Shown piece by piece: positions 28,202 through 36,664 of a stretch of 64,000 nt of DNA; the stretch's first letter is position 1, and the number at the start of each line of letters is the position of its first letter. The notes under the pieces were generated by a model. The model worked only from the letters and a program-made list of their open reading frames with translations. It ran no database searches and had not been told where the DNA came from. The stretch is from Arthrobacter psychrolactophilus (GTDB taxonomy: Bacteria; Actinomycetota; Actinomycetes; Actinomycetales; Micrococcaceae). The DNA is taken from the NCBI RefSeq assembly GCF_003219795.1, contig NZ_QJVC01000002.1, forward strand, positions 354,097 to 418,096, read 5' to 3'. Position numbers and translations under genes: made by a program.

Positions 28202-28432
28202 AGTTCTATATTTGCCTATCAACCCCGTAATGTCCCCATCGACGCTCCCTAGGAATGCCGGCATGTGTGGATTTTGCCAATTTTGGGCGCAGATTGTGCT
28301 CTTTTTTCCGCAATGCCCGGGCCTTCACGGAGTAATTGGGGATCTTCCCGATAGGGTTTGAAGAGAAGCACGACAAGCTTTGTCACTGCTCCGGGACGGC
28401 GGCTACACACTGCGCTCTCCGGGGCGCTGGGA

Positions 28433-28449
28433 CGTTCACGGTGTGAACG
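28433..28449. promoter_or_regulatory. Perfect 17-bp palindrome upstream of the DUF cluster
   Basis: CGTTCAC-GGT-GTGAACG is a perfect inverted repeat ending 30 nt before the start codon of the membrane-protein gene at 28480. It lies in the 278-nt gap shared with mtrA. Its position suits an operator, but which protein binds is unknown. The rest of the gap shows no clear gene and no strong -35/-10 pair. Confidence 0.4.
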
Positions 28450-28479
28450 CGCCCGGGGACTATTTCACAGGGAGCACGC

Positions 28480-29727
28480 ATGACGCAGGGACCGCAGCAA
28501 CCACCGCTGGAACCACAGGGCGAGGATGCTCAGCCTCAGCCGGCGCCCCCGTACGCCCAGCCGCAGGCGCCGCAGTGGGGCCAGTACGCGCAGCCCGGTC
28601 ATCCCGCATTCGGCCAGCCTGCCCAGCAGTACCCCGGGCAGCCGTACGGACAGCCCGGCTTTAACCAGTACGTCGCCCCGCCCAAGCCCGGCGTCATTCC
28701 CCTGCGCCCGCTCGGTTTGGGCGAGATTCTCGACGGCGCGTTCCAGGCCGCCCGACGCAACGGCAAGGCCATGTTTGGTTCGGCGTTGATCTTCCAGTTC
28801 GTCACGACCGCCATCACCCTGGTCGTCATGTACCTCGCCTTTGGCCAGGCCTTCGGCGAGCTCATGACCATGGACCCCACCGTCGCTGCGGAATCTGAGA
28901 CCTTGGACGCCCTCGGCGGCAGCCTGGTGGCCTCCTCGGTGTCCTTGCTCCTGACGAGCCTCTTGGCCGTAGCGATTCAAATGATTCTGCAGGGCGCCCT
29001 GGTCATCCCCGTCATTCGCGCCGTGTTGAACCGCAAGACCTCCTTCGGGCAGATGTGGCGGCTGGTCAGGCCACGCATCGGCAGCCTCATAGCCCTCGCC
29101 CTGCTCTATGCGGTCGCCGTGGCCGTGGTCCTGGCCGTCTACATCGCGATTGTGGTGGCCATCGCTGTGGGTCTGGACGCGTCTTCCAGCGGCGGATCCG
29201 CCCTCGCCACGATCGGCCTGGCCCTCCTGATCGGCCTGCCCTTCCTTGTGATCTCGGTCTGGATTGGCACGAAGATTTTGCTGGCCCCTGCGGCGATTGT
29301 CGTGGAGCAGGTGGGGCCGTTCGTCGCCATCAAGCGCTCCTGGCTCTTGACCCGCAGTAGTTGGTGGCGCACCTTTGGCATCTCGCTGTTGGCGGCCGTC
29401 ATCGCTGGTGTCATCTCCTCGGTCATCACCACTCCGGTCTCCATGTTGGCCAGCTTCCTCGTGCCCTTGATGTTTGGCACCGAGCCCAACCCGGAGCAGA
29501 CAGCCAACGCCATCCTCATCGCGCAAGGCATTGCCGGCCTGATCGGCGCCCTGGTCGGCGCCGTGACATTGGCGTTCCAGACCGGTGTCATGGCCCTGAT
29601 CTACGTTGATTTGCGGATGCGCCGCGACGGCTTCGACATTGAGCTGCTCAAGGAAACCGAGAACGGCCAGGACGACGGCGGGATCCCCGGCTCTCCCCTC
29701 AAAGCTTCCGGACAGTACGGAGCGTAG
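28480..29727 (+). CDS. Multi-pass membrane protein with a Pro/Gln-rich N-terminus
   Basis: A 415-residue protein. Residues 1-70 are a low-complexity Pro/Gln/Tyr/Gly tract (repeats like Y-A-Q-P and Y-G-Q-P). After it come P-L-G-L-G-E-I-L-D-G-A-F and about six membrane helices, resembling the membrane domain of glycerophosphodiester phosphodiesterase-type proteins. That family often sits next to MoxR/DUF58 genes. ATG 28480 follows AGGGAG at a 5-nt spacing. It starts a run of five same-strand genes with almost no gaps (28480-34042), probably an operon divergent from mtrA. No enzymatic motif is visible. Confidence 0.8.
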   Translation: MTQGPQQPPLEPQGEDAQPQPAPPYAQPQAPQWGQYAQPGHPAFGQPAQQYPGQPYGQPGFNQYVAPPKPGVIPLRPLGLGEILDGAFQAARRNGKAMFGSALIFQFVTTAITLVVMYLAFGQAFGELMTMDPTVAAESETLDALGGSLVASSVSLLLTSLLAVAIQMILQGALVIPVIRAVLNRKTSFGQMWRLVRPRIGSLIALALLYAVAVAVVLAVYIAIVVAIAVGLDASSSGGSALATIGLALLIGLPFLVISVWIGTKILLAPAAIVVEQVGPFVAIKRSWLLTRSSWWRTFGISLLAAVIAGVISSVITTPVSMLASFLVPLMFGTEPNPEQTANAILIAQGIAGLIGALVGAVTLAFQTGVMALIYVDLRMRRDGFDIELLKETENGQDDGGIPGSPLKASGQYGA

Positions 29728-29738
29728 GCCGGATTTCG

Positions 29739-30434
29739 ATGGCGTTCTCACTGACTCTTTTGACGTCCTTAGCCGGACGGCTGCCCGGGGATGTTCCGCT
29801 GGTTCCCGACGCCGATGAAGCCCGCCGCTGGGCTCAAGAGGAACTCGCACACAAGGTCTATCAGGATGCCAAGCCGGGGTTGGCGGAGCAGATTGCCGCG
29901 CTCGTGAGGAGCGCCTTCGATGAGTTTCTCAACAATGTCGGCTCCCCCAGCGGCAGCTTTGCCCTGGCCATTGCCATTGGCGTGCTCCTGCTGGCGATCG
30001 TGGCGGTTGTCTTCATTATCCGACCACGGCTCAATCGCACTGTCGCCGCGGATCAGGACGTCTTTGCCGGAAAGCGGCAACTCTCAGCCGAACAACACCG
30101 GGCTCTGGCACGCTCCGCCGCCGCATCCCAAGACTTTTATACCGCCATCAGTGAGCAATTTCGGGCCATCGTCCGCGCCACTGAGGAGCGCGATGTGAGC
30201 CTTCCGGCACTGGGCAGAACGGCTCTGGAAATCTCCGTCGAACTGCAACGCGCTTTCCCGGCCCAGGGCCAGGCCCTGCTCACCAGCGCCGAAATTTTCA
30301 ATGCCGTCCGCTACGGGCATCTCACGGCCACCGCCGCCATGTTCGAGGAGCTCGTGCTCACGGATCGGGCGGTTGCGGCCAGCAAGCCGCTGTATACCGA
30401 CGAGCCTGCCGCTCCAGTGGCGGTGTCCTCATGA
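29739..30434 (+). CDS. DUF4129-domain membrane protein
   Basis: A 231-residue protein with one membrane helix at about 74-96 and a C-terminal DUF4129 segment (about 115-215) containing F-Y-T-A-I-S-E-Q-F-R-A-I-V-R-A-T-E-E-R and F-N-A-V-R-Y-G-H-L-T. DUF4129 is often joined to transglutaminase-like proteins and linked with MoxR ATPases. Its stop overlaps the next start by ATGA, so the two are coupled. The ribosome-binding site before ATG 29739 is weak, and coupling from the preceding gene 11 nt away is likely. Function unknown. Confidence 0.8.
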   Translation: MAFSLTLLTSLAGRLPGDVPLVPDADEARRWAQEELAHKVYQDAKPGLAEQIAALVRSAFDEFLNNVGSPSGSFALAIAIGVLLLAIVAVVFIIRPRLNRTVAADQDVFAGKRQLSAEQHRALARSAAASQDFYTAISEQFRAIVRATEERDVSLPALGRTALEISVELQRAFPAQGQALLTSAEIFNAVRYGHLTATAAMFEELVLTDRAVAASKPLYTDEPAAPVAVSS

Positions 30435-31690
30435 GTTCCGTCGCGTCACACCGCACCTCCTCGGAGCCAGAGACCTTCCGGGCCGATCCGGCCAGCACGG
30501 CACAACGGGCAGGCCGCCTCTGGCGCACCGGGAAGTTTTGGATCATCTGTGCCGCGATCTTCGTGGCGCTCTCGCTCCTGGCTTTCATCTTGGCCAAGGG
30601 CGGGGAGCAGTCATCAGGCACGCTCTCGATCACCAACCCGGCACCGGCCGGGGCGCAAGGAGCGGCCGAAGTCCTGCGCAGCCACGGCGTTGACGTGAGC
30701 GCCACGGATTCGCTGGCCGACACCCTGGCAGCACTCTCTGCCAACGGTGCCGGCAACAGCACCGTGGTCTTCTACGATCCCTACAATTTCCTCTCCCCGG
30801 ACCAGGCCGCAACCCTCGCGGACGAGGTTCGCGAGGCGGGGGCACGCCTGGTGGCGCTCTCCCCCGCGCCACTGACCGTGGCCCGCTTCAGCCCCGATCT
30901 ACTCAGCGCCGGAACCGCACGGGGTACCGCGTCGATTGCTGCGGGCTGCTCCCAGCCCGATGCCGTCGCCGCGGGAATGATCGACGGCGGATCCTCGGAC
31001 TTGGGTGTTTTGGCTCCCGTCAGCCTGCCCCTCCACCTGTATCAGGGCACGCAGAACTGTTTCACGCCGCAGGGCGAAACGGCAGGCCAGCTGGCCTTCA
31101 ATGCCGCCGGTGACGTGATGGCCCTGGGCAATCCGGGCATCCTCATCAACCAGAACCTGGCCAACCGGGGCAATGCCGCCCTGGCCGTGCGGCTTTTGGG
31201 CCATGCCCCGAATCTGCTCTGGTACACGGTCTCCATCAAGGATCTTCCCGTGGCCGAGCAGGCACCTTCTCTGGCTGAATTGACGCCCTCCTGGATTTTC
31301 CCGGCGTCCTCCTGGCTGCTGCTCGTGGCCGTCATCGGCATGCTGTGGAAGGGCCGCCGGAGCGGACCGCTGGTGCCCGAACCGTTGCCCGTGATCGTCA
31401 AAGCCTCGGAGACCCTCGCGGGCCGGGCGAGGTTGTATCAAGATGGTCGGGCCGTCGGCACGGCGTCACGGACCTTGCGGCACGCGAGCCTGACGCGTTT
31501 GGCACGCGCCCTGAGGTTGGGGATCACCGCCGAGCCGGACGCCGTCGTGCTTGCAACGGCGGCGGCCACGGGCCGTCCCGTGCCGCAGGTCCATGCGCTG
31601 TTACTGGGCGCGCTACCTAAAACCGAACAAGAGATGTTGACCATGGCCGTTGAACTCACGGCCCTAGAGGAAGAAGTGGCACAGCGATGA
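30431..31690 (+). CDS. DUF4350-domain membrane protein
   Basis: A 419-residue protein with a membrane helix near 37-56, then a DUF4350 domain (about 65-230). This contains G-A-A-E-V-L-R-S-H-G-V-D-V and V-V-F-Y-D-P-Y-N-F-L-S, which resembles a glutamine-amidotransferase-like fold without the catalytic triad. A second helix lies at about 286-308 (W-I-F-P-A-S-S-W-L-L-L), followed by a cytosolic tail. It overlaps its neighbours by ATGA at both ends (30431-30434 and 31687-31690), indicating strict co-translation with the DUF4129 and MoxR genes. Confidence 0.82.
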   Translation: MSSVASHRTSSEPETFRADPASTAQRAGRLWRTGKFWIICAAIFVALSLLAFILAKGGEQSSGTLSITNPAPAGAQGAAEVLRSHGVDVSATDSLADTLAALSANGAGNSTVVFYDPYNFLSPDQAATLADEVREAGARLVALSPAPLTVARFSPDLLSAGTARGTASIAAGCSQPDAVAAGMIDGGSSDLGVLAPVSLPLHLYQGTQNCFTPQGETAGQLAFNAAGDVMALGNPGILINQNLANRGNAALAVRLLGHAPNLLWYTVSIKDLPVAEQAPSLAELTPSWIFPASSWLLLVAVIGMLWKGRRSGPLVPEPLPVIVKASETLAGRARLYQDGRAVGTASRTLRHASLTRLARALRLGITAEPDAVVLATAAATGRPVPQVHALLLGALPKTEQEMLTMAVELTALEEEVAQR

Positions 31691-32715
31691 GCCTGCCCCA
31701 CCCCGAATCCCCGAACGCACCCGAGCAGGCTCCCGCTGCCCAGACCATTCGGCAGCAGCACGCACCGAGCTCCTCCGCACAGGCCTTGTTGGCGGTGCGC
31801 AGCGAGGTCGCCAAGGCCGTCGTGGGCCAAGATGCCACCGTCACGGGCCTGCTGATCGCCCTCCTCGCGGGAGGACATGTCTTGCTCGAGGGTGTCCCCG
31901 GCGTGGCCAAGACCTTGCTGGTGCGGGCGCTGTCCACCGCCTTAAGTCTCGATAGCAAAAGGGTGCAGTTCACCCCAGATCTGATGCCCGGCGATGTCAC
32001 GGGTTCCTTGATCTACGATGCCAGCACCTCGGCCTTCACCTTCCGTGAGGGCCCGGTCTTTACCAATATTCTTTTAGCCGATGAAATCAACCGCACCCCT
32101 CCCAAGACGCAGGCCTCACTGCTGGAGGCCATGGAGGAACATCAGGTTTCCGTTGACGGGGTATCCCGCAAACTGCCGGCGCCGTTCATGGTCGCGGCAA
32201 CCCAAAACCCCATCGAGTACGAGGGCACCTACCCGCTGCCCGAGGCTCAGCTCGACCGTTTCCTCTTGAAGCTCACGCTGGAACTGCCGGGGCGGGATGA
32301 AGAAATCGAGATCATCCGTCGGCACAGCCTCGGATTTGACCCGCAGGATCTGGCGGCTGCCGGTGTGCGCCCCGTGGCCGGTGTGGCCGAGCTGGTGGCG
32401 GCCCGTCAGGAAGTTGCCCGGGTCGCCGTTGATCCCGAGATTCTCGCCTACGTGGTGGATCTGGTCCGAGCCACCCGCACGGCACCCTCGTTCCAGCTGG
32501 GCGTCTCCCCGCGAGGCGCCACGGCCATTCTGAAGGCCGCCCGCGCTTTTGCCTGGCTGTCGGGACGCACCTTCGTCACCCCCGACGACATCAAGGCGCT
32601 GGCCCTGCCAACACTGCGGCACCGGGTGGCCCTGCGCCCCGAGGCCGAGATGGATGGCGTGGCCGTTGACGGCATCCTGCACTCCATTCTGGCCACCGTG
32701 CCGGTTCCCCGCTAG
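31687..32715 (+). CDS. MoxR-family AAA+ ATPase
   Basis: A 342-residue AAA+ ATPase. It has Walker A E-G-V-P-G-V-A-K-T-L-L, Walker B L-A-D-E-I-N-R-T-P-P-K-T-Q, sensor motif A-A-T-Q-N-P-I-E-Y-E-G-T-Y and the C-terminal helical lid with S-P-R-G-A. MoxR proteins act as chaperones that assemble or activate enzyme complexes and are typically paired with a VWA/DUF58 protein, which follows immediately. The N-terminus (about 1-28) is Pro/Gln-rich and not conserved. The start overlaps the DUF4350 gene by ATGA. Confidence 0.93.
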   Translation: MSLPHPESPNAPEQAPAAQTIRQQHAPSSSAQALLAVRSEVAKAVVGQDATVTGLLIALLAGGHVLLEGVPGVAKTLLVRALSTALSLDSKRVQFTPDLMPGDVTGSLIYDASTSAFTFREGPVFTNILLADEINRTPPKTQASLLEAMEEHQVSVDGVSRKLPAPFMVAATQNPIEYEGTYPLPEAQLDRFLLKLTLELPGRDEEIEIIRRHSLGFDPQDLAAAGVRPVAGVAELVAARQEVARVAVDPEILAYVVDLVRATRTAPSFQLGVSPRGATAILKAARAFAWLSGRTFVTPDDIKALALPTLRHRVALRPEAEMDGVAVDGILHSILATVPVPR

Positions 32716-32749
32716 CTCACCGCTTTCTCAACGACGGACAACACTCATT

Positions 32750-34042
32750 ATGGCCATTTCGGGCAGGTTCTTTTATCTGGCACTAGCGGCGCTGGTGCCC
32801 ATCATTGCCCTCCCCGGAGCCCTGAGCTGGCTGCTGTCGCTGACCGTGCTGGCTCTTGTGGTGCTCGTTGATCTACTGCTGGCGGCCTCGCCGCGGAAGA
32901 TCTCGCTGCGCAGGACGCTGCCCAATGGGGTGCGGCTGGGCGAAGCAACCTCGGCCACCGTGCATCTGGCCAATGAGTCGCCGCGGACCCTGCGAGCCCA
33001 GGTCAAGGACGGGTGGCAGCCCTCCGCCGGCGCGCTCAATCCCTTACAAAACGTTCTCATCCGGGGCGGGGAACGAGCCGCGTTAAGCGTTGCGCTGCGT
33101 CCCGTTCGGCGAGGAGATCTGCGCAGCCAACACATCTCCATCAGATCCTTTGGCCCGCTGGGCATGGTGGCGCGGCAGGGAACCATTCAGGCTCCCGGCC
33201 TCTTACGGGTCCTTCCGCCTTTTCACGCCAAACGACACCTACCCTCTAAATTGCGGAAGCTACGGGAGCTCGATGGCAAGGCCGCCGTCCAGATCCGCGG
33301 CGCCGGAACCGAGTTTGATTCCCTGCGAGACTACGTTCGGGGCGATGATGTGCGCTCCATCGATTGGCGTGCCACGGCCCGTCGCCGGGACGTCGTCGTG
33401 CGCACCTGGCGGCCCGAACGTGACCGCCGCGTCGTCATCGTGCTGGACACCTCACGAACCTCCGCCGCTCGGGTCGATGATGAGACGGCCCTCGATACAG
33501 GCATCGAGGCAGCCCTGTTGTTGGCCGTTCTGGCCGAGCGAGGCGGAGATCGCGTCAGCCTCATCGCCTATGACCGACGGATCCGGGCCAAGGTGTCCTC
33601 GGCTGGTAAGGGCAATATGCTCAACGGCATGGTGCAGGCACTGGCACCCTTGGCGCCTGAGCTGATTGAACTCAATACCCCGGCCATTGCCGGAGCCGTC
33701 CGTCAGGTCACCGCCCATCGCGCCCTCGTGGTCCTCATAACGTCTCTGGATGCCGGGGCGGCCGAAGAGGGCCTCATCCCGCTCGTCACGAGCCTGAGCC
33801 AGAAGCACGTTGTTGTCGTGGCCGCCGTCCGTGATCCCGCCGTCGACCAGGCCCGGCATGACCGGAGCTCCACGACCGCCACCTACCGGGCGGCCGCCGC
33901 CGAGCATGCGCTCAATCGCCGGGCCGCCATCACGGCCGTCGTGAAGCAGGCAGGCGTCGAGGTCGTCGATGCGACGCCGCTAGATCTCCCGCCGCACCTG
34001 GCCGATATGTACATCAAACTCAAGGCCGCCGGACGCCTCTAA
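32750..34042 (+). CDS. DUF58-domain protein (MoxR partner)
   Basis: A 430-residue protein with two N-terminal membrane helices (about 7-45), a beta-rich middle part and a C-terminal DUF58/VWA-like domain. The hallmark is G-T-E-F-D-S-L-R-D-Y-V-R-G-D-D-V-R-S-I-D-W, followed by a metal-site-like V-L-D-T-S-R-T-S. I start it at ATG 32750 because upstream codons in this frame lie inside the moxR gene; the ribosome-binding site is weak. It is the last gene of the five-gene cluster and converges with the GDSL hydrolase gene with 9 nt between the stops. Confidence 0.9.
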   Translation: MAISGRFFYLALAALVPIIALPGALSWLLSLTVLALVVLVDLLLAASPRKISLRRTLPNGVRLGEATSATVHLANESPRTLRAQVKDGWQPSAGALNPLQNVLIRGGERAALSVALRPVRRGDLRSQHISIRSFGPLGMVARQGTIQAPGLLRVLPPFHAKRHLPSKLRKLRELDGKAAVQIRGAGTEFDSLRDYVRGDDVRSIDWRATARRRDVVVRTWRPERDRRVVIVLDTSRTSAARVDDETALDTGIEAALLLAVLAERGGDRVSLIAYDRRIRAKVSSAGKGNMLNGMVQALAPLAPELIELNTPAIAGAVRQVTAHRALVVLITSLDAGAAEEGLIPLVTSLSQKHVVVVAAVRDPAVDQARHDRSSTTATYRAAAAEHALNRRAAITAVVKQAGVEVVDATPLDLPPHLADMYIKLKAAGRL

Positions 34043-34051
34043 TCCCCAAGC

Positions 34052-34939
34052 TCAACGCACAGGCGCCTGCAGTCCTAGCTTCGTGAGTTCGCCGGCCAAG
34101 ACCGTGGAGAGCACCTGATGTCCACTGGTCGAGAGGTGGACGCCGTCGAGCATCTTATTGCCCACCTTGTACTTCGTAATCCAGTCCCGGGGGCTGATAA
34201 ACGAGACCCCATTGCTCATCGCGATCTTGGCCAGCACCGCATCCACCTGCACACGGCGGTCGCTTTTGGCGGGCAGGCCTCGGCCCAGGGTCCCGATCAT
34301 GAGGATGGTGCAACTGGGGTAGCTGGCCCGCAGCTCACGGAGGAGGCGTTCCACATTCGCCGTAATTTGCGCGTCGGTGGCCCCTTGCGCCGCATCGTTC
34401 CCTCCGCCTTGGAGCACGAGCAACGCCGGGGAACCATACGGCAGAACGACCCTGCCCGTGGAAATCGCGTCGGGATAATTAGTCGATTGCGTAGTCTTGG
34501 CAACAAAACCGGTGCCTGGTGCGCCGACAAAGCGCACGTGATAACCGCGGCTGCTGAGCGCCTTTTCAACCCAGGTATCTGCGCTCTTGACTCCCCCCAT
34601 GCCACTGGATTGCGAATCGCCAAAGAGGACCACCTGACGGGCAATGTCCACGTCGATGATCTCTTCACGGGCCGAGACCGGATTCCATACCAAGGAACCA
34701 TTGGGCAGATCCCACGGCGTCAACACCTCATCCAGCCTCTGGTAGGCTCGCCCGCCGTCGGGCACCACGTTCCGGTCCGGGAAGGTCGGCGGCGGCGCCG
34801 GGGTTGCCGCCGCGGTGCTGGCCTGGGCCACGATTTCGGCTCCGGCATCCGAGACCCCGGTACTCGGCCCGAGGGCAAGCACCGCCGCGGCGACCACCCC
34901 GCTGGCCAGGCAAACTTGAAAGACCCTACCTCGCCCCAT
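34052..34939 (-). CDS. Secreted SGNH/GDSL hydrolase
   Basis: A 295-residue exported esterase-type protein. A signal peptide or anchor (about 7-34) is followed by an SGNH fold: block I V-V-L-F-G-D-S-Q-S-S-G-M, the oxyanion block G-G-G-N-D-A and the terminal D-G-V-H-L-S-T-S-G-H with the catalytic Asp and His. Such proteins are often carbohydrate acetyl-esterases or lipases; the substrate is unknown. ATG 34939 is preceded by GGGGG at a 4-nt spacing, while an in-frame upstream start at 34969 has none. It converges on the DUF58 gene. Confidence 0.85.
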   Translation of the reverse strand: MGRGRVFQVCLASGVVAAAVLALGPSTGVSDAGAEIVAQASTAAATPAPPPTFPDRNVVPDGGRAYQRLDEVLTPWDLPNGSLVWNPVSAREEIIDVDIARQVVLFGDSQSSGMGGVKSADTWVEKALSSRGYHVRFVGAPGTGFVAKTTQSTNYPDAISTGRVVLPYGSPALLVLQGGGNDAAQGATDAQITANVERLLRELRASYPSCTILMIGTLGRGLPAKSDRRVQVDAVLAKIAMSNGVSFISPRDWITKYKVGNKMLDGVHLSTSGHQVLSTVLAGELTKLGLQAPVR

Positions 34940-35000
34940 ATGTCCCCCTTTAGTGGCGCCGGAAGGCAATCATAAACCACCGAGCTGACGGGCGAGCAAA

Positions 35001-36107
35001 CTACGCGTAACGAACCTCATTCAAGCGTTCGGCCAGCTCCAGCGCGCGGTTCAGCACGGTGCGCGCCTCCTGCGGCGAAAGGTGGGCAAGCCCGGCGTCG
35101 GGCGTGATGCGCAGCTGCTTGAGGAGGGGCAAATCCAGTCCCAGCCCCCGCCACGGTCGCATGATTTTTTCCTCCAAAACCGAGTACGACGGCGGGACCC
35201 GCCCCGCGAGGGTAGGAACCGTCCCAGCCCACACGCCTAGACCCGATTCCAGGGCCCCGGCCAGTTGTTCCCAGTGGCCGGTATCGAGCAGGTGAAGCGG
35301 CAGGGCCACCGCGTCGAGACCAGACTCCAGTGCGATCTCCAGCGCCTTGCGCCAGGCAGTTGTTTCGGCCGCCTTGGCCTCCTCGGCACCGGGCGCCGTG
35401 TGCTCCGCGGCGGTGTCCGTCGGGGTCAGGTTGATGGCGACCTGCGCAAATCCGGCCTCACGGGCAGCCGTCGCCAACGTGCTCCACGTCTGGCGCAGTT
35501 CCGAGGCCGGAATGGCGCGCAGCGTGCGGTAACCAGACGCCGTGGGAATGGTTCCAGCGAGGGCCGGGGCAATCTCCGGCTCATCGATCTGCAGGACAAG
35601 TTGCGCACCCGGGACGGCCTCCCTCAGCTTCTCGGTATGGGGCACCAGGCCCGCAGCGAGTGACTGGGCGATGTCGCGCCGGGCCCCATAATCGCGCACG
35701 GCACGTTCGCCGTAGTGCAGATGGATGGCCGCGGCGAGCGAGATCGGCCCCATGACCTGAACCTTGAGTGCTGGCGGAATGATGTCGCCGGCTCCGGCAA
35801 CATCGGCCAACACATTCACATCCGTGGACAGGGCTGAGACGGCGCGGCGGTGGTCGTGACCTGGGCGGTCAACGAAACGCCAACCATAGGGTTGGACGTC
35901 CACGGGCAGTTCTTGCAGGAGCGAGGCCGTGCGGCCTACGGCGTCCGAGCCCACCCCACGGGCCGGAAGCTGCGCCAGGGCCGGCAGATGCGGACTGCTC
36001 AGAAGCCCGAGGGAAACCTTGGCGGCTTCCTCTGGATCGATTCCGGGCCAGGTACCCAGGGCCGTGACGGTGACTTGCTCGGGAAAAGCGTTAGCTGAGG
36101 GACTCAC
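35001..36107 (-). CDS. MetE-like protein lacking zinc ligands
   Basis: A 368-residue protein related to the catalytic half of cobalamin-independent methionine synthase (MetE) and, from memory, to M. tuberculosis Rv3015c. It keeps V-M-G-P-I-S-L, Q-I-D-E-P-E-I and R-I-T-P-D-A-G-L. The zinc-binding cysteines are gone: the protein has no cysteine at all, and the P-D-C-G-L of MetE reads P-D-A-G-L. The normal thiol-activating chemistry therefore seems impossible. The start overlaps the chorismate mutase stop, so the two are coupled. Role unknown. Confidence 0.8.
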   Translation of the reverse strand: MSPSANAFPEQVTVTALGTWPGIDPEEAAKVSLGLLSSPHLPALAQLPARGVGSDAVGRTASLLQELPVDVQPYGWRFVDRPGHDHRRAVSALSTDVNVLADVAGAGDIIPPALKVQVMGPISLAAAIHLHYGERAVRDYGARRDIAQSLAAGLVPHTEKLREAVPGAQLVLQIDEPEIAPALAGTIPTASGYRTLRAIPASELRQTWSTLATAAREAGFAQVAINLTPTDTAAEHTAPGAEEAKAAETTAWRKALEIALESGLDAVALPLHLLDTGHWEQLAGALESGLGVWAGTVPTLAGRVPPSYSVLEEKIMRPWRGLGLDLPLLKQLRITPDAGLAHLSPQEARTVLNRALELAERLNEVRYA

Positions 36108-36565
36108 TGAGGCTGCGTGCCGCCGTCGTCAGTCTGGGCCACGAAACCTTGGCCGTCACGGCTCACCACGGGAACCACCCCGGTGGCGGCCACGGCGGAG
36201 TGGCTCTCGGAAATGGCTTGGTGGTGGTGGATGACCTCGCTGATGATGAAGTTCAGGAACTTTTCGGCAAAGGCCGGATCGAGGTTAGCCGATTCCGCCA
36301 GGGCGCGCAGGCGCTGAATCTGAGCCTTTTCACGATTGGGATCCGCGGCCGGCAGCTGGTGCGTGGCCTTGAGAATGCCCACCCTCTGCGTGGCCTTGAA
36401 CCGCTCGGCGAGCAAATACACGAGGGTCGCGTCGAAGTTGTCGATGCTAGAACGGATGGACAACAGCTCCGCCATGATGGCCGGATCCACGGCTCCCGAG
36501 AGGGAACTGGCGGCCGGGTCAAAGTCATCGACGGACAAGTGCGGTGTGTGGCTCGGTTCGGTCAT
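36104..36565 (-). CDS. Chorismate mutase, AroQ type
   Basis: A 153-residue all-helical chorismate mutase domain (about 30-118) that converts chorismate to prephenate for Phe and Tyr synthesis. The pattern is I-R-S-S-I-D-N-F-D-A-T-L-V-Y-L-L-A-E-R-F, then V-G-I-L-K and D-P-N-R-E-K-A-Q, and I-I-S-E-V-I-H-H-H-Q. These include the substrate-binding Arg, Lys, Arg/Glu and Gln positions. An acidic N-terminal extension and a flexible C-terminal tail flank it. It is the first gene of a pair with the MetE-like gene (4-nt overlap) and sits downstream of the peptide-importer operon. Confidence 0.87.
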   Translation of the reverse strand: MTEPSHTPHLSVDDFDPAASSLSGAVDPAIMAELLSIRSSIDNFDATLVYLLAERFKATQRVGILKATHQLPAADPNREKAQIQRLRALAESANLDPAFAEKFLNFIISEVIHHHQAISESHSAVAATGVVPVVSRDGQGFVAQTDDGGTQPQ

Positions 36566-36577
36566 AGGGACAGTTTA

Positions 36578-36624
36578 GGCGGTGTCCGGGGCGGACAAAA
36601 CTCTTGTCCACCCCAGACACCGCC
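36578..36624 (-). terminator. Long hairpin after the peptide-importer operon
   Basis: Arms 36578-36598 and 36604-36624 (21 nt each) match at 19 positions, the two mismatches being G-U compatible on one strand, around the loop AACTC. It lies 41 nt beyond the stop of the ABC ATPase gene and just before chorismate mutase. No U-run follows, but the strength of the stem suggests termination or 3'-end protection of the importer mRNA. Confidence 0.65.
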
Positions 36625-36664
36625 GTTGCTGTTATCGCCGTAACGATGAATGAGGCGTTGCCCG

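Noticed and set aside
28465-29850. A 461-codon minus-strand frame over the membrane-protein gene
   Set aside because: Very rich in Gly, Asp, Gln and His without any motif; the plus-strand gene has a good ribosome-binding site and helices.
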